Origin: Dethiobacter sp.
GTDB taxonomy: Bacteria > Bacillota > Dethiobacteria > Dethiobacterales > Dethiobacteraceae
DNA length: 58,883 nucleotides
Direction: 5' to 3'
Assembly: GCA_018335875.1 (NCBI GenBank)
Contig: JAGXRN010000012.1
Coordinates: forward strand, 1-58,883
This document shows positions 6,961-16,361 of the stretch, piece by piece. Made by a program: the position numbers and the translations under genes. The stretch's first letter is position 1. Each line of letters opens with the position of its first letter. Under the pieces are notes generated by a model. That model was not told where the DNA came from, searched no databases, and saw only the letters and a list, made by a program, of their open reading frames with translations.

Positions 6961-8748
6961 TTAATAAGAATGGATTTGGGAATCACGTAAGACTCCAGAC
7001 AAGACCTCCCCCAGTTCCTGGAGCCTGTATGGTTTGGCTACAACATCGCAAAAGCCGTATTTTTCATAATCGGAAAGCAAGGCGTCATCGGAGTAGCCGC
7101 TGGAAACAATGGCTTTTACGTTGGGGTCTATTTTAAGCAGTTCACTTACAGTCTGTTTGCCGCCCATGCCGCCTCGAACCGTCAAATCTGTAATTACAGC
7201 GTCATAAGGGGCACCTGAGCTAAACGCCTCTTTATAGAGCTTCACCGCTTCGGCGCCGTCTCTGGCCAAATCCACTTCATAGCCGAGAAATGTGAGCATC
7301 TCACCTGCTGTCTGCCGCACATTTTCCTCATCGTCCATGAATAATACTTTCCCCTCTCCCAGGCGAAGAGTGTCTTCGATTACTTCTTTTTTAGCCATTT
7401 TCCTGGAAACAGGGAGATAAACTGTAAAGCTTGCTCCTTCCCCCTCCGCTGATTTCACAGAAATATGACCATCATGTTTTTTTATGATTGAATAACAGAT
7501 TGTAAGTCCGATGCCGTTCCCTTTTTTTTTGGTACTGAAATACGGGTCGAATATTTTTGCCTGGTGTTTTTTGGGAATGCCACTGCCTTCATCTGTTATG
7601 GTTAGAGCCACATAATCTCCGGGCTGGAGCGGCAATGTGCCGTCTTTGCCGGCAACAGCCAGGCTCCCGACGCTAATTTTTATTGTCCCGCCTTCCGGCA
7701 TAGCCTGGTCGGCATTTATTAGCAGATTGCTGATGACCTGGGTGATCTGGCCGCTGTCAATCTCCACCGGTGGCAGGTCTTCACAAAATGAGAATTCGCA
7801 GCGTGCGCTAGACCCACTGAGGGCAAAAGCACTCACTTCCTCAACGAAACTGCGGAGGGAGACAGCTTTGGTCAGCGGCACACCGCCGCTGGCAAAGGTG
7901 AGCAATTGTTCGGTCAAACTCCTGCTCTGCCTAATGGCCTGCTCCATTTCCTGAAGATGTCTGGAAACCTTTTCATCTTTTTTGGCGTACATTTTGGCCA
8001 GCGAGTGATTTCCGAGGATTACTGTAAGCAGATTATTAAAATCGTGGGCGATACCGCCAGCTAATATTCCCAGTGACTCCAATTTGTCCGTCTTTTGCAG
8101 TTCCTCTTCCATTTGCTTGCGTACGGTAATATCACGCAGCAGCCAGCGCAGTTCCGCGGTTTTCCCTCTGGAAGTTACGGGCTTCACAGTGAGAGAGGCT
8201 GGAAAGGTTGTGCGCTTCCGTAACAGTACAAACTCCCAGTCCCTGTTTTGCATGCAGTTCCCTTTTTTCAACTGCACCAGAAGAGTGCGGAAGTGATTGC
8301 GCTGCTGGCGGTGAACGAACATAGCTAACGGATTTTTAATAATAAAAGATTTTTGCAGGTTTAAAAGAGCGGCGGCAGCACTGTTGGCATCCAGTATTAG
8401 TCCTTCAGTATCAGTGACCACGTAGCCGTCCGGTGCAAATTCAAACAACTCCCGATAACGGCGCCGCTCTTCTTCCAGTGCCAGGCGCCCTGACAGCAGT
8501 TCCTCATTTTGTTCAAACAGCTCAGCTGTTGCAGCCTGCAACTCCTGCAGGGTGGAGCTGAGTTCTGCCAGAAGTTTAGATGTCAGTTCCTGGTGGGGTA
8601 AATTACTACAACGCAGGCTTTCCAGGCGGTGGAAAGCTGCTTCCACCTGGGCCGATAAATCTTTGGTCAATTGCCGACACATCCTCCCCGGCAGTAGTGC
8701 CAAACTGACTGGTTTGTCACTGCCCAAGCTATCTTTAAGGTTCGACAT
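6961..8748 (-). CDS. PAS hybrid sensor histidine kinase with receiver domain
   Basis: 595 residues, no membrane segment, so cytosolic. Order: helical N-terminus (1-95), PAS domain (about 97-208, LFEFAPDGYVVTDTEGLILD), dimerisation domain with the phospho-acceptor His at about 235 (GGIAHDFNNLLTVILGN), HATPase with N-box NLLINADQAM, DEGSGIP and KGNGIGLTI, then a C-terminal receiver (about 468-590; acids in FMDDEEN, phospho-Asp in VITDLTV, Lys in VAKPYR). This is the architecture of soluble hybrid kinases that detect redox or ligand state through PAS. It lies beside the CheB-CheR fusion, which suggests a shared signalling path. No separate output regulator is nearby. Confidence 0.9.
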   Translation of the reverse strand: MSNLKDSLGSDKPVSLALLPGRMCRQLTKDLSAQVEAAFHRLESLRCSNLPHQELTSKLLAELSSTLQELQAATAELFEQNEELLSGRLALEEERRRYRELFEFAPDGYVVTDTEGLILDANSAAAALLNLQKSFIIKNPLAMFVHRQQRNHFRTLLVQLKKGNCMQNRDWEFVLLRKRTTFPASLTVKPVTSRGKTAELRWLLRDITVRKQMEEELQKTDKLESLGILAGGIAHDFNNLLTVILGNHSLAKMYAKKDEKVSRHLQEMEQAIRQSRSLTEQLLTFASGGVPLTKAVSLRSFVEEVSAFALSGSSARCEFSFCEDLPPVEIDSGQITQVISNLLINADQAMPEGGTIKISVGSLAVAGKDGTLPLQPGDYVALTITDEGSGIPKKHQAKIFDPYFSTKKKGNGIGLTICYSIIKKHDGHISVKSAEGEGASFTVYLPVSRKMAKKEVIEDTLRLGEGKVLFMDDEENVRQTAGEMLTFLGYEVDLARDGAEAVKLYKEAFSSGAPYDAVITDLTVRGGMGGKQTVSELLKIDPNVKAIVSSGYSDDALLSDYEKYGFCDVVAKPYRLQELGEVLSGVLRDSQIHSY

Positions 8749-8814
8749 ATTGACAAAATAATCCTGTCAAAAAAATCAAAAACATGTAAAGGGTTGTAAA
8801 TTTATTTTATATTA

Positions 8815-8840
8815 AAGAACCCTCTTTACTGAGGGTTTGA
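8815..8840 (-). terminator. Terminator (minus strand)
   Basis: AACCCTC/GAGGGTT stem, followed on the minus strand by CTTTAAT. It lies just after the broken small gene at 8850-9198. Confidence 0.5.
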
Positions 8841-8849
8841 TGCTGTTTT

Positions 8850-9198
8850 CTATAACACCGGCTCGCCGTAAATCGGCACTATTCTGGTCCAGCCTTTCAT
8901 TTTTCCATATTTAAGATACTTGTCATAATATTCCAACCCTGAGCTGAGAAGCTCACTCCAAACCTTGCGCAGAGAGTCGCTTCTGATAGTCTCAATAATT
9001 GCTCTCACATGCGTATCCAGGGCGTTTTTCATGGGGGAGAGCGGTCCTGTAAACAGGCTGGGACTCTTCCCAACCTTTTAATTTACCAAACTTATAGAGC
9101 ACCTCAAAATCTTTAAAATGAGTTGTCAAATCCTGTATGACAGTATTTCTCAGGTTATCATTGGTGCTGCTTGTCCGAACAGCGTGTATCAGGGACAT
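8850..9198 (-). pseudogene. Broken small protein with internal repeat (DUF3231-like)
   Basis: Two overlapping frames, 9198-8992 and 9032-8850. The first has LTTHFKDFEVLYKFGKLKGW then QPVYR; the second has LLSSGLEYYDKYLKYGKMKG then a PIYGEP end. The shared Y-K-Y/F-G-K-x-K-G-W...P-x-Y pattern shows a duplicated helical unit of the kind seen in DUF3231/spore-coat-like helical proteins. Losing one A from the A5 run near 9026 would join the frames (HENALDTHV), so I read it as one gene of about 113 codons with a frameshift. It follows the CheB-CheR gene by 49 nt. Confidence 0.4.
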
Positions 9199-9247
9199 CA
9201 GTTGTCTTCCAGAATAACTACTTGCTGCTCAAAGTGTGAAATGTGTT

Positions 9248-11965
9248 CTATTTATGAAGTTCCTTTTGGTTTTTGCCGTTCTTTTGCGCTCTGCCGGCAG
9301 CAGTTTCTTTCCTGCCCCGGTCAATTTCTTCCTGCAGCCTGTCATTGGCCTGTGCCAGTTCCTTGCCTTGATTTATAAAGCGTTTTTCCAAAGAGGCTTT
9401 TGTTTCGCGCAGCTTTGCCTCCAACGCTTTGGAATCTGTGATATTCACAAAGGTGACAACCACACCATCTATTCTGTTTTCCAAGGTACGGTAAGGCAGA
9501 ATACGCACATTAAACCAGCGCACGTCATCTGAGGAGACCTGTTTTTCCACAGTATTAAGCGACTGCAGCACTTCCCTTACATCACCGGCCAGTTCGGGGT
9601 AAAAAAGGTCGGAAGCGATATCGGTGATTGGCCGGCCCACGTCACCGGGAATCAGCTTGGTAATTGCAGATATCTGGCTGGTAAAGCGCCGTACACACAA
9701 CGAGTTATCAAGAAACAAAGTGGCAATCTTTGTGCTGTCCATAAGATTTTTCATGTCGTTACTAGCCTGTGACAGTTCGTCTACCTTGCCCTGCAGTTCG
9801 TAATTGACTGTCTGCAGTTCTTCATTTAAGGACTGCATTTCTTCCTTGGACGTGGTCAGTTCCTCGTTTGTGGACTGGAGTTCTTCGTTGGTTGACTGCA
9901 ATTCCTCGTTGAAGGATTTGAGTTCTTCATGAGATGACTGCATCTCTGCGCGGGTGGCTTGCAATTCCTGGCGGGCTTGCAGCAGTTCCCGCTCCAGTTC
10001 GGCCTCGCGCAGGCTGCGGGTAGAGGCCCGTTTGGTTTTACCAGTTGATTTAATTTGAGGAGGAGCAGCCACGTCTGTGAAGACAATCATCACCATCCCG
10101 CGCAGCGCCTCCGGCTCTGTGAGCGGCATAACGGTGATGTCCACCGTTTGAGTGCCGCCGTTGGTTTTAATTGCGACATTTTTAGAGCTGGCAGCCTCAT
10201 TTTGACTGAGCGCTTTCTGGAAGGTGTCACTTAGTTCATATTGCAGGCCTTCGCGGGCCATGGCAAAAATATTCCAGTTGGCCCTGCCGGCGGCCGGTTC
10301 CAGGTACTTTCCCGTCCGGCCGGTAATGTAAAGGATATCTCCTTTGTCGTTGACCAGTACCGTGGGCGGTGAGTAGTGTTGTAAAATCAGTTGGTCCGCC
10401 AGCAGCTGGATATTATGGACCTGTTTCACAGGCTCGCGGGCAGCAGCCTGGGCGGGGACATAGGAGGCGGGAAACCCTACAGGCCCAGACTGCAATGGGG
10501 ACTGGAGCCGCTGGTAGATCCTTGATTTGCTGTGCAAAGGCTCAAAAAGGTCGGTAAAAGTGCCCACTGTCTCCGCGCTTCCCAGGAACAAAAAACCGCC
10601 TGAGTTCAGGCTGTAGTGAAAAAGCGGCAGGAGCTTTTTCTGAATTTCCGGAGAAAGATAGATTAGCAGGTTGCGGCAGCTCAGGATGTCAAGCTTGGTA
10701 AAGGGCGGATCCATAATAATATTTTGCGGGGCAAAGATTACCATGTCCCGTATGGACTTGACCACCTGGTAACCCCGGTCCACCTCGACGAAATACCGGT
10801 TTAAACGCTCCGGCGACACATCTGCCGTGATGTTGGCGGGAAATATCGCCTCCCGGGCTTTGTCGATTGCGCTGCTGTCCAGGTCGGTGGCAAAAATCTG
10901 CAGTGAGAAGTTTTGGGCAGGCTTTAACTGTTCCAGTGCCTCTTTGAAGACAATGGCCAGGGAGTAAGCTTCTTCACCAGTGGCGCAGGCAGATACCCAT
11001 GCCCTGATGGTCTGACTCGGCGCCCGCTCAGCCAGGAGTGCAGGAATTACTTTATCTCTTAACATATCCCACTCTGCCGGTTCGCGGAAAAAGCTGGTCA
11101 CCCCAATTAACATTTCTTTAAACAGCAGCTCTACTTCCTGAGTGTTTTCCTGCAGAAAACAAATATAGTCGGAAATATTTTCAATCTGATGTATACCCAT
11201 GCGCCTCTCAATGCGGCGGAAAACTGTGGTCTTTTTGTAAAAGGAAAAATCATGGCCTGTTTGTGACCGGAGCAGAGCCACAACCCTGTCGAAAGCGCTT
11301 TGCGCTATGCCTGCCAGGGCCGGGTCGGACTTGTCGATAAGAGGCTTATGTTGAAGATAGTCAGCAATCTTTGCCGGCAGAGTCTCCACGGGTGACACAA
11401 CATCCGCCAGGCCTGCTTCGATGACACTGAGAGGCATGCCGTCAAACTTGGCCGAGGACGGTTCCTGGACAAAGACCGCGCCTCCCTTTTCCTTGATCGC
11501 CCTGATTCCCACCGTACCGTCGGTACCCATACCGGAGAGGACGACACCGATACTTCTCTCCTGTCGGACGTCAGCCAGGGAGCGGAAAAAGAAATCTATG
11601 GGCAGGCGCAGGCCGCGGGGCGCCAAACAATCAAATAGGTGCAATACACCGTGGCGGATAGACATATCTTTGTTCGGCGGAATAACATAGACGCAGTCCG
11701 GTTGTACCGGTGTGTTTTCCCTGACCTGAATAACCTGCATAGCGGTGGCACGCTGGAGCAACTCCACCAGCATACCCTTGCGCGTCGGGTCCAGGTGCTG
11801 GATAATAACAAAAGCCATGCCGCTTTTCTCAGGCACGTTACTCAGGAAAGATCCCAGAGCCTCCAGCCCTCCCGCGGAAGCACCGATGCCGACGATGGGA
11901 AAGTCAGCTTTGGGAGCGGCCGTTTTTGGCGCACAACATTCGTCCTGACTATCATTCTCTTTCAC
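9248..11965 (-). CDS. CheB-CheR-PAS fusion (methylesterase/methyltransferase signalling protein)
   Basis: 905 residues from a GTG with GGAGG 8 nt upstream. The N-terminal CheB methylesterase domain (about 22-205) shows the catalytic Ser in GIGASAGGLEAL, His in IIQHLDP and Asp in SGMGTDG, with no receiver domain in front. The CheR methyltransferase (about 215-490) has the SAM-binding WVSACATGEEAYSLA and FATDLD, and DILSCRNLLIYL. A PAS-like segment (about 515-630), a long coiled coil of repeated ELQSTNEEL units (about 655-750) and a second PAS (about 755-870) follow. Such fusions act in two-component signalling outside classical chemotaxis; the neighbouring hybrid kinase is the natural partner. 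Confidence 0.93.
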   Translation of the reverse strand: MKENDSQDECCAPKTAAPKADFPIVGIGASAGGLEALGSFLSNVPEKSGMAFVIIQHLDPTRKGMLVELLQRATAMQVIQVRENTPVQPDCVYVIPPNKDMSIRHGVLHLFDCLAPRGLRLPIDFFFRSLADVRQERSIGVVLSGMGTDGTVGIRAIKEKGGAVFVQEPSSAKFDGMPLSVIEAGLADVVSPVETLPAKIADYLQHKPLIDKSDPALAGIAQSAFDRVVALLRSQTGHDFSFYKKTTVFRRIERRMGIHQIENISDYICFLQENTQEVELLFKEMLIGVTSFFREPAEWDMLRDKVIPALLAERAPSQTIRAWVSACATGEEAYSLAIVFKEALEQLKPAQNFSLQIFATDLDSSAIDKAREAIFPANITADVSPERLNRYFVEVDRGYQVVKSIRDMVIFAPQNIIMDPPFTKLDILSCRNLLIYLSPEIQKKLLPLFHYSLNSGGFLFLGSAETVGTFTDLFEPLHSKSRIYQRLQSPLQSGPVGFPASYVPAQAAAREPVKQVHNIQLLADQLILQHYSPPTVLVNDKGDILYITGRTGKYLEPAAGRANWNIFAMAREGLQYELSDTFQKALSQNEAASSKNVAIKTNGGTQTVDITVMPLTEPEALRGMVMIVFTDVAAPPQIKSTGKTKRASTRSLREAELERELLQARQELQATRAEMQSSHEELKSFNEELQSTNEELQSTNEELTTSKEEMQSLNEELQTVNYELQGKVDELSQASNDMKNLMDSTKIATLFLDNSLCVRRFTSQISAITKLIPGDVGRPITDIASDLFYPELAGDVREVLQSLNTVEKQVSSDDVRWFNVRILPYRTLENRIDGVVVTFVNITDSKALEAKLRETKASLEKRFINQGKELAQANDRLQEEIDRGRKETAAGRAQKNGKNQKELHK

Positions 11966-12132
11966 GTCCCGCGCCTCCGTTTCGGGTTGGTGTATTTTAT
12001 GGGTTAAAGTTTTAAGTTAATGGATAAAAGAATGATTATTGTTACAGTTCGTTTCATAAAAGTAAATTCCTTCTTAGCATGGAAAAAATACAAGTACGCT
12101 GGCAATTTGCATCGCCTGTACGGGGGTGGTAA

Positions 12133-12183
12133 AAAAATATGGCTTTTCCGCATCTTGATAACTGTGGAAGAGCCATTTTTTTG
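12133..12183 (+). terminator. Bidirectional terminator-like hairpin
   Basis: ATGGCTTTTCCGC / GTGGAAGAGCCAT stem, T7 on the plus strand and T7 on the minus strand. No plus-strand gene is close, so it probably served the relic transposase. Confidence 0.5.
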
Positions 12184-12189
12184 ATAGAA

Positions 12190-12500
12190 TTAATGCAATT
12201 GCAGTGCTATCAACTCCCAAAGCAGTGTGGTAGTCACGGGAACACACTTCAAAATAGGTGGTTGTAGTATCAAGAAACAGAAGGTCTACTTCCAGGTTAA
12301 AGAATTGGCGACGGAGAAGAAAACATCATGCTGTATCTTTTCAGAGGCATCCAGTAAAAAGTCCATGGCCCGGTACAGTTGATGGACTCCAACCTCCGGA
12401 AGATTATCGATACGCACCTCGTTTTGCACCCAGTGCTCCATATTAAGTTTACTGGCTTTGTCCCTAAAGTTATGGCATAGCTGGATATATTCAGTTGGAC
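12190..12500 (-). pseudogene. Remnant of an IS1634-type (IS4 superfamily) transposase
   Basis: The minus strand reads MEHWVQNEVRIDNLPEVGVH then QLYRAMDFLLDASEKIQ, and in the next frame FNLEVDLLFLDTTTTYFEV, then SRDYHTALGVD. LLFLDTTTTYFE is the first-Asp motif of IS1634-like DDE transposases. A frameshift near 12285 separates the two halves and the rest of the gene is missing. This fills most of the 600-nt gap before selO. Confidence 0.6.
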
Positions 12501-12580
12501 CTTCCTTGCTCTTTCCTTATACCTTATACCTTTGTTTTTGAATTACCCTAACATATGAGCTGACAAAAACAAAGCGTATA

Positions 12581-14056
12581 TCAGGTACCGCAAAAGGTTC
12601 GGTAAGGACGTGCTGATTGCGCAGGCCGTGCAGAGTAATCAGCCTGTTCGGGGGAGTGCGCGTAGGGGCTTGAAAGAACATGGAGAAGCCGCTCCATCGC
12701 GCTGTAGTCTCCTTGTTTCACTGCGGCTTCCAGTGCGGCTTCTACCCGGTGGTTGCGAGGAATCAGCGCAGGATTACTGTATTGCATCAACTGCTGCAAG
12801 GAGGCTTTCGATTCCTGCTGCCTGCCTAGTCTCGCCTGCCACAGCTCATGCCACTCTGCAAATTCTGTGGTCCCAAACAGGTCCGTATCCTCTGGCGTAT
12901 CAAAAGTTAGTGCGCGGAAGGTGTTGGTATAGTCCGCACGATACTTATGCATCATGCTTAGGAGGCCTGCAACAAGTGATTCATCCTGTATCTCTTCGTT
13001 GAATATTCCCAGTTTTGCTCTCATTCCAGAGAGCCAATTACAGTGATACAACTCAGTAAATTCTGAGACCGCATCCTGGGCCAGCTTGACAGCCTGCTCC
13101 TGATTGACATGCAGCAGGGGTAAAAGGGTTTCAGCAAATCGCGCGAGATTCCATCCGGCAATATGCGGCTGGTTGCCATAGGCATAGCGCCCTTGAAGGT
13201 CAATGGAACTGAACACCGTTGCCGGATTGTAGTCGTCCATAAAGGCGCAGGGGCCATAATCGATGGTTTCTCCGCTAATGGCCATGTTGTCGGTGTTCAT
13301 AACCCCGTGGATAAAGCCGACCAGCTGCCATTCGGCAATCAGCACGGCCTGACGCTTGATCACTTCCTGCAGTAGGAAAAGATATCGATTCTCATCTGCT
13401 TCAACATCTGGAAAATGTCGTTGCAATGTATAATCGGCCAGGATCCGGAGCTCCTCAGCTGTGCCCCATTTTGCAATGTATTGAAAGGTACCAACACGCA
13501 GATGACTGGCAGCCACACGGGTCAGAATTGCACCAGGCAGGTCGGTTTCCCGGATTACTGATTCACCGGTTGTCACCACTGCCAGACTGCGAGTGGTAGC
13601 AATACCAAGGGCATGCATCGCCTCGCTGATGATGTATTCGCGCAGCATCGGTCCAAGCGCCGCCCGGCCATCGCCCTGACGGGAATACGGCGTTTGACCT
13701 GAACCCTTGAGTTGAATATCAAACCGTTCGCCCAATGGCGTAATCTGTTCGCCAATCAGCAGAGCCCGGCCGTCCCCCAACATCGTAAAGTGCCCGAATT
13801 GATGCCCCGCATAAGCTTGAGCAAGCGGCAAAGCGCATTCAGGAATACGGTTTCCAGCAAGTACTGCTACTCCATCTTCGCTTTGCAGCACCTGGACATT
13901 CAACCCCAGGTATGCTGCCAAGTGATAATTAAGAATGATCAACTTCGGTGAGCGCACAGCAACTGGATCGAGGCTGCTAAAAAAAGATTTCGGGAGACGG
14001 GCGTAACTGTTGTCTAAGTTCCATCCTGTCTCTATTAATTCTTTTTCCTTTGTCAT
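12581..14056 (-). CDS. selO: Protein adenylyltransferase SelO (YdiU family)
   Basis: 491 residues, the usual length for the bacterial family. SelO is a pseudokinase-fold enzyme that transfers AMP from ATP to Ser, Thr or Tyr of target proteins. Family landmarks: [31 protein letters not shown], the nucleotide-binding [40 protein letters not shown], and [17 protein letters not shown]. The protein ends PYRTFCGT, so the C-terminal CxxU/CxxC-type end of proteobacterial and animal SelO is reduced to a single Cys. It stands alone between relic DNA on both sides. Confidence 0.93.
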   Translation of the reverse strand: MTKEKELIETGWNLDNSYARLPKSFFSSLDPVAVRSPKLIILNYHLAAYLGLNVQVLQSEDGVAVLAGNRIPECALPLAQAYAGHQFGHFTMLGDGRALLIGEQITPLGERFDIQLKGSGQTPYSRQGDGRAALGPMLREYIISEAMHALGIATTRSLAVVTTGESVIRETDLPGAILTRVAASHLRVGTFQYIAKWGTAEELRILADYTLQRHFPDVEADENRYLFLLQEVIKRQAVLIAEWQLVGFIHGVMNTDNMAISGETIDYGPCAFMDDYNPATVFSSIDLQGRYAYGNQPHIAGWNLARFAETLLPLLHVNQEQAVKLAQDAVSEFTELYHCNWLSGMRAKLGIFNEEIQDESLVAGLLSMMHKYRADYTNTFRALTFDTPEDTDLFGTTEFAEWHELWQARLGRQQESKASLQQLMQYSNPALIPRNHRVEAALEAAVKQGDYSAMERLLHVLSSPYAHSPEQADYSARPAQSARPYRTFCGT

Positions 14057-14140
14057 AATATCTCCTTTTTTTCTTCCGTCAATTTATTATACCCTTCCAT
14101 ACATAGATGGAGTATTTTTTATTATCCACCGGAAATAAGA

Positions 14141-14180
14141 ATAATCCCCGGGTTGCCGCCCGGGGATTATCTTTAATTTA
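14141..14180. terminator. Strong terminator hairpin
   Basis: ATAATCCCCGGG...CCCGGGGATTAT, a 12-bp stem with a 6-nt loop, followed by CTTTAATTT on the plus strand. Confidence 0.65.
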
Positions 14181-14235
14181 TATCCAGAACATTATTCTCC
14201 TGATGTAATGGTGTTGCTGTCCATACCCTGGATTT

Positions 14236-14380
14236 TTACTCAGTTACCGGGTAACGAAAAAACAATAGAGTGCCGATAAGAATAAAAACACAGGCAAGGG
14301 GGAAGAATAAACAGTCCGGCCAGCGGAACACCTGCAGTACCGATAAGTATATATGCCTGCCACAGTTTTGAAATAGGCAG
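14236..14380 (-). pseudogene. C-terminal remnant of an MFS/GPH-type carrier
   Basis: Two frames joined by a shift in CTTCCCCCTTG: YILIGTAGVPLAGLFILP and then PLACVFILIGTLLFFRYPVT before a stop. The hydrophobic helices and the final KYP/RYP-like ending resemble sugar-cation symporters of the GPH/MFS group. Everything before the last helices is missing. Confidence 0.35.
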
Positions 14381-14382
14381 AG

Positions 14383-14541
14383 GCCAGTACCAGGATTTAT
14401 GTGGAAGGCCTTGGTTGGCGTACTGTTCAGGACCGCGGCAGGTTAATCGGGCCCAATGTCATTGATTTGGCTGTATCGACACAAAAAGAAGCTGTGGATT
14501 TTGGCAAGCAGCAGCGTCTGGTCATACTTAAACTGCCATAG
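14383..14541 (+). pseudogene. C-terminal remnant of a 3D-domain protein
   Basis: A plus-strand open stretch reads TRIYVEGLGWRTVQDRGRLI, then GPNVIDLAVSTQKEAVDFGK and ends VILKLP. This follows the 3D domain (lytic-transglycosylase-like barrel of YocH/YuiC and resuscitation-factor proteins): T-R-V/I-Y-V-E-G-x-G, D-x-G-x-x-I-x-G-x-x-I-D, and the closing G-R/K-Q-x-V-x-V/I-x-x-L. A stop at 14374 cuts it off from any start. It overlaps the end of the convergent carrier relic, which marks a junction. Confidence 0.5.
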
Positions 14542-14559
14542 TGCTTGGTTTGCGTTATA

Positions 14560-16164
14560 TCAGGCTTTCTTCAGTTCATCTTTTAGTATCTTGCCAGTGG
14601 GATTAAGGGGAAAAGAAGTCATAAACACCACATATTCAGGGATTTTATACTTTGCGATTTTATCTGCCAGAAACTGTTTAATTTCTTCAGCAGTAAGTGC
14701 TCCCTGTTCTCTTGGGATAATGCAGACTTTAACCCTTTCTCCAAGGGCCGGGTCCGGTACTCCCACCACAGCAGCTTGGTCAACCAGCGGGTGCTTTTCA
14801 AGCACAGATTCTATCTCCCTGGGGTAGATGTTCTCCCCGCCCCTGTTGATCATTTCTTTTTTTCTGCCGGCCACATAAAAGTATCCTTCCTCATCCATAT
14901 AGCCCATGTCTCCGGTATGCAGCCACCCGTCTTTAATGGTTTCAGCTGTTGCCTGCGGATTAGAGAGGTATCCTGGCATCACCGGCTCTCCTTTTATACA
15001 TATTTCACCCTTTTCACCCACCGGCAATATATTGTTGTCATCGTCCATTATCTCAACCTGCTGTCCGGGGTATGCAGTGCCTATGGAACCCCATTTTAGA
15101 GGGATACCAAAACCGGATGTTGATACTCCGGTGGCCTCAGTAAGTCCATAACCCTCAATAACGATGACATCAAACTTCTCCTTAAAGCTCCTGATTAACT
15201 CCACAGGAAGCGGGGCTGCACCGCAAAAAGCATACCTTAGCTTTAACCTTGACCTGTCAATTGTATTGGGGTCGGCGAGATTGTATACATAGTTGTACAT
15301 GGTGGGGACAGCCATGGCCACAGTAACGCCATAGTTCAGTACAGACGGCCAAAAGTCATGGGGCGAAAAAGCTTTCCTTATGCAAAGTGTAGCTCCCAGG
15401 TAAGTCATTGGATAAGTCCAGACACATAGCGGATTGGTATGGAACATCGGCAGCACTATTAGAACAGTATCACCCTCCTCCAGGCAGCCCACGGAAGCCA
15501 TGCTCTGGCAAATAGAAAGCTGACCCCTGTTTGAAAGGAGAATACCCTTTGGCCTCCCGGTGGTCCCCGATGAGTACAAAAGAAGGTATGGATCATCCAA
15601 AGACTGTGGAACAAGAGCCTCATCTGCAGGATAGGCTGCCAGAACAGCCTCCAGTGACTGTTCTGCAATTTTTATCCCATGCTCTGCCCCTGTTACCACT
15701 TCCACAACGATAGGTTTATGTACTGCCATCTTGTACCCGGCTGCAAAGTCTGTCATGAACTCGCTGCCGATAAAAGCTACTTTCGGCCTTGAATTGTCCA
15801 GCACATGGGCAATTTCAGGGCCTTTCAGCATGTAGTTGATTGCTCCGGCCACTGCCCCCAGTTTTTGAGCGCCAAACATTGTGTAATAGACCTCAGGCGA
15901 ATTCAGCACCATCACTGAAACAATATCGCCTTTAGTTACTCCCCTGCTTTTCAGGTAGTTGGCGACCCTGTTTGACCTGTCATTGGTCTGCTCGTAGGTA
16001 ATTACCTCATCATAGTAAAGAACATGTTTTTTGTCAGGCATTTCCTGGGCTCTGACAGTGACCATTTCAGCCATACTATTAAAATCGATCCTCTTCCCAC
16101 TCTGAAAAAAAGGAAGTTCCTCCAGCTTGTAGATCGGCCTTTGCACCGTATTGCGATTTGACAC
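14560..16164 (-). CDS. AMP-dependent acyl-CoA synthetase (acid-thiol ligase)
   Basis: 534 residues from a GTG at 16164, preceded by GGGGAGGG; upstream codons of the open frame run into the next gene's terminator and are not used. Class I adenylate-forming enzyme: the P-loop LLYSSGTTGRPKG, EGYGLTEATG, the hinge region GWLHTGDMGYMDEEGYFYV, GRKKEMINRGGENIYPREIE and the C-terminal catalytic Lys in PLNPTGKILKDEL are all present. It activates a carboxylic acid to its CoA ester through an acyl-adenylate. The substrate cannot be read from sequence; the nearby aldehyde oxidoreductase and iron alcohol dehydrogenase suggest acids formed from aldehydes. Confidence 0.9.
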   Translation of the reverse strand: MSNRNTVQRPIYKLEELPFFQSGKRIDFNSMAEMVTVRAQEMPDKKHVLYYDEVITYEQTNDRSNRVANYLKSRGVTKGDIVSVMVLNSPEVYYTMFGAQKLGAVAGAINYMLKGPEIAHVLDNSRPKVAFIGSEFMTDFAAGYKMAVHKPIVVEVVTGAEHGIKIAEQSLEAVLAAYPADEALVPQSLDDPYLLLYSSGTTGRPKGILLSNRGQLSICQSMASVGCLEEGDTVLIVLPMFHTNPLCVWTYPMTYLGATLCIRKAFSPHDFWPSVLNYGVTVAMAVPTMYNYVYNLADPNTIDRSRLKLRYAFCGAAPLPVELIRSFKEKFDVIVIEGYGLTEATGVSTSGFGIPLKWGSIGTAYPGQQVEIMDDDNNILPVGEKGEICIKGEPVMPGYLSNPQATAETIKDGWLHTGDMGYMDEEGYFYVAGRKKEMINRGGENIYPREIESVLEKHPLVDQAAVVGVPDPALGERVKVCIIPREQGALTAEEIKQFLADKIAKYKIPEYVVFMTSFPLNPTGKILKDELKKA

Positions 16165-16314
16165 TTCTGTCCCTCCCCGTTGTACTGTGTTACAACTAAA
16201 CCCTTGAACTGCTTTTATTAAATTATAGCATGGCCCCCTGAAAACGGGCAACAAGTAATAACTTATACGAGCAATAAGCAAATCGTTAAAATAAATACTC
16301 TTATAAAGTGCGCA

Positions 16315-16352
16315 GTATAAAAACGGCACCTGCGAATGCCACAGGTGCCGTC
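16315..16352 (-). terminator. Terminator after the aldehyde oxidoreductase gene
   Basis: ACGGCACCTG...CAGGTGCCGT stem, then TTTTTAT on the minus strand. It separates the oxidoreductase from the acyl-CoA synthetase behind it. Confidence 0.75.
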
Positions 16353-16361
16353 TATTTTAAT

